Below, piece by piece: positions 1 through 4,560 of a DNA stretch of 6,384 nucleotides. Positions within the stretch are counted from its first letter, which is position 1; each line of letters starts with the position of its first letter. A program made the translations under genes and the position numbers. The notes under the pieces are model-generated. The model searched no databases, was not told the DNA's origin, and worked only from the letters and a program-made list of their open reading frames with translations. The stretch is from Elusimicrobiales bacterium (GTDB lineage: Bacteria; Elusimicrobiota; Elusimicrobia; Elusimicrobiales; UBA9959): the NCBI GenBank assembly GCA_026416895.1, contig JAOAEH010000051.1:1-6384 (forward strand), read 5' to 3'.

Positions 1-38
1 ATTTCTTTTGCTTCTTTTTTAGTGCCTACAATTATAAA
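1..38 (-). other. rpsB: Inverted fragment of rpsB at the window edge (probable chimeric junction)
   Basis: Read on the minus strand from about position 38 down to 1, this stretch translates as FIIVGTKKEAKE followed by a partial Ile or Met codon. That matches the conserved S2 segment usually written ILFVGTKKxA, which lies about one quarter of the way into the protein. On the plus strand the same bases read ISFASFLVPT, which does not resemble the IPGNDDA-type sequence expected just before the S2 C-terminal helix. The plus-strand S2 match resumes at IKLFCSS (from position 34), so the breakpoint lies between about 30 and 38, where either strand could own the bases. What I see is two parts of one gene facing each other. 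Whether this is an amplification or assembly chimera or a real inversion is inference; an artefact is more likely because rpsB is essential. Confidence 0.75.
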
Positions 39-279
39 ACTTTTTTGTTCTTCTATTGCTGATGCAATAATTGAAGGGAGAAAGGCAAGAGAAACAGAGC
101 TTTTAAATGAGTCTCAAAATTCTAATTTAGAAAAGTTATCGAATAATGAACAACAGAAAGATTTTACTAAAGAGTACGAAGATATTGCTAAATATGGTGA
201 AGAAGTAATTAATGAAGACAAAAAACAAGAAGCAATAGAAGAGGCTATAGAAGAAAATATAGTAAATGAAAATAATTAA
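31..279 (+). CDS. rpsB: 30S ribosomal protein S2, C-terminal part only (5' truncated at a junction)
   Basis: S2 is a small-subunit ribosomal protein that joins late and helps dock protein S1. Only the C-terminal end is here. The segment IKLFCSSIADAIIEGR (positions 34-81) is the typical last helix of the S2 core. It is followed by about 65 residues of low-complexity, Glu/Asn/Lys-rich, strongly acidic tail ending in NENN and TAA. E. coli S2 has only about 18 residues after the equivalent point, so this tail is long, although acidic S2 extensions occur in several phyla. A GTG at 22 could be called as a start, but it lies in the inverted segment and is not a real start. tsf follows after 15 bp, the near-universal rpsB-tsf pairing, which supports the identification. 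Confidence 0.85.
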   Translation: MIKLFCSSIADAIIEGRKARETELLNESQNSNLEKLSNNEQQKDFTKEYEDIAKYGEEVINEDKKQEAIEEAIEENIVNENN

Positions 280-281
280 AT

Positions 282-287
282 AAGGAG
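282..287 (+). promoter_or_regulatory. Ribosome binding site of tsf
   Basis: AAGGAG lies 7 bases before the ATG at 295, in the 15-bp gap after rpsB. This strong, well-spaced site supports the ATG at 295 over the internal Met-11 as the EF-Ts start. Confidence 0.8.
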
Positions 288-294
288 AGTATTT

Positions 295-1140
295 ATGAAT
301 CAATTAATATCTAATGAACAAATAATGAAATTAAGAAATCAAACAGGTGCGGGAATAATGGATTGTAAAAATGCCTTAAAAGAAGCAAATGGGGATATGG
401 AAAAAGCCGTTGAAATACTTAGGAAAAAGGGATTAAGTGGACTTGCTAAAAGGGCTGGTCGAGAGATGAAGGAAGGAATAGTAGTTATAAAAAATAATAA
501 TTTTAAATATGTAATGGTTGAAATTGATTGTGAAACAGATTTTGTTGCAAGGAATGAAGAATTTGTTTCTTTTGCAAATTTTTTGGCTGAGGAAATGTTG
601 AATAAAGATAACTTTTTCCCTCATAATGATGAAAATGCAAAAGAAAAACTTAATAATTTAGCAATAAAGATTGGTGAAAATATGCAAATTAGAAAAAGTG
701 TTTCTTATAAGATAAACTCATCATCTGTTATTGGTTCTTATCTACATTCAGATAAGAAAAAAGCTGCATTAGTTAGAATTTCATTTGAAGGGAATTGTGA
801 TATTAAAAAAATAGAAGAGGTAGCAAAAAATATAGCAATGCAGATAGTTGCAATGTCACCTAGATGGATTAGAAGAGAAGATGTGCCTGTCGAGGTTATA
901 GAAAAAGAAAAGGAGATTTATAAGTCAAGTCCTCAAGCACAAGGTAAAAGTGATATTGCATTATCAAAAATGATTGAAGGAAGAATAAATAAATTTTACC
1001 AAGATGTGTGTCTTTTAGAACAAACATATATAAGGGATAATAAGATTACTGTTAAAAATTATATTGAAAATTTATCAAAAGAACTTGGAGTAAGATTGAA
1101 TATAATAGAGTTCGATTTGTTTGTTGTAGGAGTTGAATGA
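295..1140 (+). CDS. tsf: Translation elongation factor Ts
   Basis: EF-Ts is the cytoplasmic guanine nucleotide exchange factor that releases GDP from EF-Tu so that it can bind GTP and aminoacyl-tRNA again. At 281 residues it is full length (E. coli 283). The N-terminal UBA-like domain (about 1-55) carries the family signature LRNQTGAGIMDCKNAL (13-28). The second signature, with TDFVARN at 81-87, contains the conserved Asp-Phe pair that inserts into EF-Tu near its Mg site. The core then continues through KIGENMQIRK (about 125-134), AMQIVAMSPRW (181-191) and EGRINKFY (228-235), which leads into the C-terminal module. The start has a strong Shine-Dalgarno. The stop TGA shares ATGA with the start of pyrH, so translation of the two is probably coupled. 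Nothing is missing or unusual. Confidence 0.97.
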   Translation: MNQLISNEQIMKLRNQTGAGIMDCKNALKEANGDMEKAVEILRKKGLSGLAKRAGREMKEGIVVIKNNNFKYVMVEIDCETDFVARNEEFVSFANFLAEEMLNKDNFFPHNDENAKEKLNNLAIKIGENMQIRKSVSYKINSSSVIGSYLHSDKKKAALVRISFEGNCDIKKIEEVAKNIAMQIVAMSPRWIRREDVPVEVIEKEKEIYKSSPQAQGKSDIALSKMIEGRINKFYQDVCLLEQTYIRDNKITVKNYIENLSKELGVRLNIIEFDLFVVGVE

Positions 1141-1856
1141 AATTTAAAAGAGTCCTTTTAAAAATTTCTGGAGAGGCTCTTTCTATAATAGGTAAAGAAA
1201 ATTCTTCAGAAATAATAAATCCTTATGCTCTTTCCTTTATAGCGTCTGAAATAAAACAAGCAGTTGAAAAAGCAAATATTCAACTTGCTATAGTAGTTGG
1301 TGGTGGAAATATATGGAGAGGAGCCAAAAAAAATCATAATGGTATAGATCGTGTTACTTCAGATAATATGGGAATGCTTGCTACTGTTATAAATGCTTTA
1401 GCTTTACAGTCTGCTTTAGAAGATGTTGGACTTATTACAAGAATCCAAACAGCAATAAACATATCACAAATAGCAGAACCGTTTATTAGAAGAAGAGCAA
1501 TTAGACATTTTGAAAAAGGTAGAATTGTTATATTCGCTGGTGGAACTGGAAATCCTTTTTTTACTACTGATACAGCAGCTGCACTAAGAGCAAGTGAGAT
1601 AAATGCAAATATTCTTTTGAAAGCTACTCAGGTTGATGGAGTTTATGATTCTGATCCAAAAATAAATAAAAAAGCTAAATTGATAAAAAAGATATCATAT
1701 TTAGATGCTATAAAAAAACAACTTAAATTTATGGATCATGCAGCGTTAAATCTATGTATGGAAAATTCTATTCCGATAAGAGTTTTTAATCTTCATAAAA
1801 AAGGTAATATTTATAAAGCAATAACTGGGGATGATATAGGTACCCTAATAGCTTAA
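1137..1856 (+). CDS. pyrH: Uridylate (UMP) kinase
   Basis: PyrH phosphorylates UMP to UDP with ATP, the committed step towards UTP and CTP. The bacterial enzyme is a hexamer of the amino-acid-kinase fold and is typically activated by GTP and inhibited by UTP. At 239 residues it has normal family length. Visible motifs are the phosphate-binding LLKISGEAL (7-15), GGGNIWRG (55-62), the UMP-binding DNMGMLATVINALA (76-89), GGTGNPFFTTDTAAALR (135-151) and the ATP-site stretch KATQVDGVYDSDP (162-174), followed by MDHAALNL (199-206). The start overlaps tsf by 4 bases (ATGA), with AGGAG at 1128-1132 only 4 bases upstream. In most bacteria frr comes directly next; here gmhA intervenes after a 25-bp gap with no terminator. 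Confidence 0.97.
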   Translation: MKFKRVLLKISGEALSIIGKENSSEIINPYALSFIASEIKQAVEKANIQLAIVVGGGNIWRGAKKNHNGIDRVTSDNMGMLATVINALALQSALEDVGLITRIQTAINISQIAEPFIRRRAIRHFEKGRIVIFAGGTGNPFFTTDTAAALRASEINANILLKATQVDGVYDSDPKINKKAKLIKKISYLDAIKKQLKFMDHAALNLCMENSIPIRVFNLHKKGNIYKAITGDDIGTLIA

Positions 1857-1872
1857 TTTTAAAAAAATATTT

Positions 1873-1877
1873 GGAGG
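1873..1877 (+). promoter_or_regulatory. Ribosome binding site deciding the gmhA TTG start
   Basis: GGAGG sits 4 bases before the TTG at 1882. No ATG or GTG lies in frame nearby (the first internal Met is residue 44, inside the conserved core), so this site fixes TTG as the start. The spacing is shorter than usual and, together with the rare start codon, suggests modest translation. Confidence 0.7.
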
Positions 1878-1881
1878 TTTC

Positions 1882-2439
1882 TTGATAAAAGATTATATTC
1901 AAAAATCTGTAACCGAAAATAGAGATGTAATCTCTCAAGTTTTAGAAAAAAAAGATATTATCGAAAAAATTTTTTTTGAAATTTTAAGAGTGATTAAAGA
2001 AGGAAATAAAATAATGATTTGTGGAAATGGTGGTAGTGCTTCTCAAAGTCAACATTTTGCAGCAGAGATTGTTGGAAGATATATTAAAGAAAGGAAAGGA
2101 TATCCTGCAATTGCTCTTACTGTAGATACCTCTATTCTTACTGCTGTAGCAAATGATTACTCTTTTGCTGATGTTTTTGCAAGACAAATTGAAGCTATAG
2201 GTAATAAAGGTGATCTCCTTATTGGACTTTCAACTTCTGGAAATAGTCTAAATGTGATAAAAGCAATTGAAGCAGCAAAAAAAATGAAGATCACAACAAT
2301 AGCTTTGCTTGGTAAAGGAGGAAAGATAGCTGAGCTTTCAGATATATCTATATGTTTTGATGGTTCGACACCAAGGATTCAAGAAGCTCACCTTTTTTTG
2401 ATTCATCTTATATGTGGTTTTCTTGATGAAAATCTTTAA
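1882..2439 (+). CDS. gmhA: Phosphoheptose isomerase (sedoheptulose 7-phosphate isomerase)
   Basis: GmhA converts sedoheptulose 7-phosphate to D-glycero-D-manno-heptose 7-phosphate, the first step to ADP-heptose (LPS inner core) or GDP-heptose (surface glycans). It is a cytoplasmic tetramer of the SIS fold. At 185 residues it is full length. It has the GmhA-type N-terminal helices (1-40), the phosphate-binding CGNGGSAS (47-54), QHFAAEIVGRY (57-67), the second sugar-phosphate loop LSTSGNS (116-122) and RIQEAHLFLIH (165-175). His58, Glu62, Gln167 and His175 occupy the places of the E. coli zinc and catalytic residues His61, Glu65, Gln172 and His180, with identical spacing (4 and 8). This favours a true isomerase over the DiaA or other SIS paralogues. 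No other heptose gene is in the window. Its place between pyrH and frr is unusual. Confidence 0.93.
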   Translation: MIKDYIQKSVTENRDVISQVLEKKDIIEKIFFEILRVIKEGNKIMICGNGGSASQSQHFAAEIVGRYIKERKGYPAIALTVDTSILTAVANDYSFADVFARQIEAIGNKGDLLIGLSTSGNSLNVIKAIEAAKKMKITTIALLGKGGKIAELSDISICFDGSTPRIQEAHLFLIHLICGFLDENL

Positions 2440-2463
2440 ATTTTTGTTTAAAATCGGTATAAT
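2435..2463 (+). promoter_or_regulatory. Probable sigma70-type promoter for frr and downstream genes
   Basis: A perfect -10 box TATAAT (2458-2463) is preceded, after exactly 17 bp, by TTTAAA (2435-2440), which matches 4 of 6 bases of TTGACA and overlaps the gmhA stop codon. It lies in the longest non-coding gap of the window. Transcription would start near 2470, just before the hairpin over the frr start. In DNA this AT-rich, TATAAT arises often by chance, so the non-coding location, spacing and position relative to frr carry most of the weight. Confidence 0.5.
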
Positions 2464-2472
2464 AGTTAATAT

Positions 2473-2501
2473 CATAGTTTTTCCATAGGGAGGAAACTAT
2501 G
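2473..2501 (+). promoter_or_regulatory. Inverted repeat / RNA hairpin enclosing the frr RBS and start codon
   Basis: CATAGTTT (2473-2480) is perfectly complementary to AAACTATG (2494-2501), whose last three bases are the frr ATG. The Shine-Dalgarno GGGAGG (2488-2493) lies in the 13-base loop. An alternative fold keeps CATAG/CTATG, bulges two U, and pairs TTTCC (2480-2484) with GGAAA (2492-2496), which also covers half of the Shine-Dalgarno. Either fold would hide the start codon. With a start site near 2470 it would sit at the very 5' end of the transcript, so it could limit ribosome access, protect the mRNA 5' end, or both. As DNA it could also be a palindromic operator. The repeat is directly visible; the function is inference. 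Confidence 0.5.
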
Positions 2502-3059
2502 GATATGAATGAATTAATTTCAAAATGTGAAAAAGATATGTCTGTCAAAATTGATAAGCTTAAAATGGAATTTAATTCTCTTAGAACAGGTAGAGCAAAT
2601 CCTCAACTTTTGGATAAGGTATATGTAGAATATTACGGTTCGAAAGTACCGCTTAAGCAAGTGGCAGCAATAACTGTTCCTGATGCTAGAACTCTTGAGA
2701 TAAAACCTTGGGATAGAAGTTTGCTTGATGTAATAGAAAACGAATTAAAAAAGATAGATTTAGGTAGTACTCCTCAAAAACAAGGAGATATAATTAGAAT
2801 AAATCTTCCTCCTATGAATGAGGAACAAAGAAAGAAGTTAGTAAAAGTTGTGGCACAAATTGCAGAAGAAATAAGAGTTGAGATAAGAAATGTGAGAAGA
2901 GATTATATTGATAAAATAAAGAAAGCTCAAAAGTCATCAGAAATTTCTGAAGATGATGCAAAAAGATATGAAAACCAGATTCAAAAGATTACAGACAAAT
3001 ATATAGAGTCAGTAAATCAGATTTATCAATCAAAAGAAAAGGATTTACTTACTGTTTAG
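2499..3059 (+). CDS. frr: Ribosome recycling factor
   Basis: RRF binds the post-termination ribosome and, with EF-G, splits it into subunits so that ribosomes can be reused. At 186 residues it has family length (E. coli 185). Domain I is the long three-helix bundle, made of about residues 1-30 and 106-186. Domain II is the small beta domain between. Motifs seen are LRTGRANP (28-35), VPDARTLEIKPWD (60-72), GDIIRINLPPMNEEQRKKL (96-114) and the near-invariant RNVRRD (130-135), whose arginines contact 23S rRNA. GGGAGG (2488-2493) lies 5 bases before the ATG at 2499, which makes it the preferred start. A second ATG at 2505 is in frame and lies outside the start-codon hairpin. The TAG stop is 2 bp before uppS. 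Confidence 0.97.
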   Translation: MDMNELISKCEKDMSVKIDKLKMEFNSLRTGRANPQLLDKVYVEYYGSKVPLKQVAAITVPDARTLEIKPWDRSLLDVIENELKKIDLGSTPQKQGDIIRINLPPMNEEQRKKLVKVVAQIAEEIRVEIRNVRRDYIDKIKKAQKSSEISEDDAKRYENQIQKITDKYIESVNQIYQSKEKDLLTV

Positions 3060-3061
3060 AA

Positions 3062-3769
3062 ATGATTGATGAGTGTAAAAAAATAATATCCAGAAATTCT
3101 CCTTTTCATCTTGCTATAATAATGGATGGTAATAGAAGGTGGGCTAGAAGAAATAACTTTCCTTTACTATATGGACATAAAAAAGGAGTTGAAGCTGTAA
3201 AAAAGACAGTAGAGACATGCAAGAAGATTGGAGTTAAGTATCTTACCTTGTATACTTTTTCTACTGAAAATTGGAAAAGAAGCAAAACAGAAATCTCAGG
3301 TCTTTTTATGTTATTGGAAAGAACAATAAAAGAGTATAAAAATGAGCTCAAGTTTAATAATATATCTTTAAAAATAAGTGGGAGGTATGAAGAATTTCCT
3401 AAAAAACTTGTATATGAAATAAATGAAACTATTGAGTATTTAAAAGGTGGAGAAGAAATGGTTTTAAATCTTGCTTTAAATTATGGTGGTAGGAGAGAAA
3501 TTGTAGATGCTGTGAATAAAGCTTTAAACAATGGTGCTAAAAAAATAACAGAGGATGATATAGAAAGAAATTTATACACTTATCCATTACCTCCCCCTCA
3601 TCTAATTATTCGAACTTCTGGTGAGATGAGATTGTCAAATTTTTTGATATGGCAATCTGCTTATTCTGAGTTTTATGTTACAGATACCTTGTGGCCTGAT
3701 TTTTCAGAAAATGAAATTATAGATGCAATAATTGATTTTTCAAAAAGAGAAAGGAGATTGGGAAGATGA
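3062..3769 (+). CDS. uppS: Isoprenyl transferase, probable undecaprenyl diphosphate synthase
   Basis: UppS adds isopentenyl diphosphate units in cis to farnesyl diphosphate, giving the C55 lipid carrier for peptidoglycan and O-antigen. It is a membrane-associated cytoplasmic enzyme. At 235 residues it is complete. The catalytic MDGNRRWA (21-28) holds the Mg-binding Asp22 (E. coli Asp26). YGHKKGVEAV (37-46), LYTFSTENWKR (63-73) and LNYGGRREI (139-147) follow. Near the C-terminus come IRTSGEMRLSNF (183-194), with Arg184, Arg190 and Ser192 for diphosphate binding, and Glu203. The residue before LIIRTSG is His180 where Asp is usual. Chain length cannot be read from sequence, but the frr-uppS-cdsA context supports UppS. 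There is no Shine-Dalgarno close to the ATG, so translation probably depends on ribosomes ending frr 2 bp upstream. Confidence 0.95.
   Translation: MIDECKKIISRNSPFHLAIIMDGNRRWARRNNFPLLYGHKKGVEAVKKTVETCKKIGVKYLTLYTFSTENWKRSKTEISGLFMLLERTIKEYKNELKFNNISLKISGRYEEFPKKLVYEINETIEYLKGGEEMVLNLALNYGGRREIVDAVNKALNNGAKKITEDDIERNLYTYPLPPPHLIIRTSGEMRLSNFLIWQSAYSEFYVTDTLWPDFSENEIIDAIIDFSKRERRLGR
3751..3756 (+). promoter_or_regulatory. Ribosome binding site of cdsA
   Basis: AAGGAG inside the end of uppS lies 9 bases before the ATG at 3766. It supports this start, which overlaps the uppS stop as ATGA. Confidence 0.65.
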
Positions 3770-4560
3770 TTCTCCCTAGAATTATAACAGCTATTTTGGG
3801 AATTCCAATAATTCTTACAGTTATATATTTTGGTTCAATTCCTTTTTTTTTATTTGTAGTTTTTGTTATAGTTATCTCAAATTGGGAATATTACTTGATG
3901 ATGAAAACTTCTTTAAGATCACCAGATCCTTATACTCTTTTTTTTGCTTCATTTTTAATACCAGCTTCCTTTTTTTTAAGCAGCTCTGAATTAGGTTCTT
4001 TGCTTATATTCTTGGTAGTAACTTTATCTGTTGTTTTACCTTTTTCTGTAGAACTGTTTAGAGAAGAAAAATCTATTGAAAGAATTGCTTATACTTATAT
4101 AGGAGTTTTTTTTATTTCTTATACATTATCTCATATCATTTTAATAAGAGAAATTCCTAAAGATGGAAAAATTTTGGTTTATTTACTTTTTGTATCTGTT
4201 TGGTTATGTGATACATTTGCTTATTTTATTGGAAAACTTTTTGGAAAAAATAAATTATCAGAGATAAGTCCTAAAAAAACCATTGAAGGTTTTATAGCAG
4301 GTTTAGTTTCAGTAATTGTTTTTTACTATTTTATTTCAAAAAAATATCATTTTTTGAGTGAGTGGAAATTTATGGTCTTAGCTATTCTTGTTGGAATTGC
4401 TGGACAATATTCAGATTTAGCTCAATCACTTATAAAAAGGATATGTGGAGTAAAAGATTCATCAAACCTTCTACCGGGACATGGAGGTATTTTTGATAGA
4501 TTTGATTCTTATATTTTTCTTTCACCATTCTTTTACTATTTTTATATGCTTGTAAAATGA
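3766..4560 (+). CDS. cdsA: Phosphatidate cytidylyltransferase (CDP-diglyceride synthase)
   Basis: CdsA condenses CTP with phosphatidic acid to make CDP-diacylglycerol, the precursor of all bacterial phospholipid head-group branches. It is an integral inner-membrane enzyme. The 264 residues are normal length. About eight hydrophobic segments can be seen (near 4-22, 26-44, 57-73, 77-95, 108-127, 136-157, 174-191 and 203-221, with a last one near 248-262). Conserved parts are WLCDTFAYFIGKLFGK (146-161), SPKKTIEGF (168-176) and the family signature running from SLIKR (221-225) through KD (230-231) to PGHGGIFDRFDS (237-248), which includes the metal-binding aspartates. In QYSDLAQSLIKR (214-225) a Gln stands where Glu is common. 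Poly-T runs encode Phe-rich membrane segments. The gene overlaps uppS and dxr by 4 bp each. Confidence 0.95.
   Translation: MILPRIITAILGIPIILTVIYFGSIPFFLFVVFVIVISNWEYYLMMKTSLRSPDPYTLFFASFLIPASFFLSSSELGSLLIFLVVTLSVVLPFSVELFREEKSIERIAYTYIGVFFISYTLSHIILIREIPKDGKILVYLLFVSVWLCDTFAYFIGKLFGKNKLSEISPKKTIEGFIAGLVSVIVFYYFISKKYHFLSEWKFMVLAILVGIAGQYSDLAQSLIKRICGVKDSSNLLPGHGGIFDRFDSYIFLSPFFYYFYMLVK

Noticed and set aside
22..279. A complete 85-residue protein starting at GTG 22
   Set aside because: The start lies within the inverted minus-strand segment. The rest is the S2 C-terminus, so this is a truncated rpsB and not a small gene.
433..624. Minus-strand open frame inside tsf
   Set aside because: It lies wholly inside a confidently identified EF-Ts gene, has no ribosome binding site or recognisable motif, and its composition is that of an antisense shadow.
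1101..1106. TATAAT inside tsf as a pyrH promoter
   Set aside because: No -35-like hexamer lies at 16-18 bp, it is within coding sequence, and such hexamers recur by chance in this composition (also near 1184, 3115 and 5740).
1857..1881. Possible terminator between pyrH and gmhA
   Set aside because: The gap has T and A runs but no stem-forming inverted repeat, so nothing supports termination.
1882..2439. gmhA as a DiaA-type replication initiator factor
   Set aside because: His58, Glu62, Gln167 and His175 match the GmhA zinc and catalytic set in identity and spacing, which favours the isomerase.
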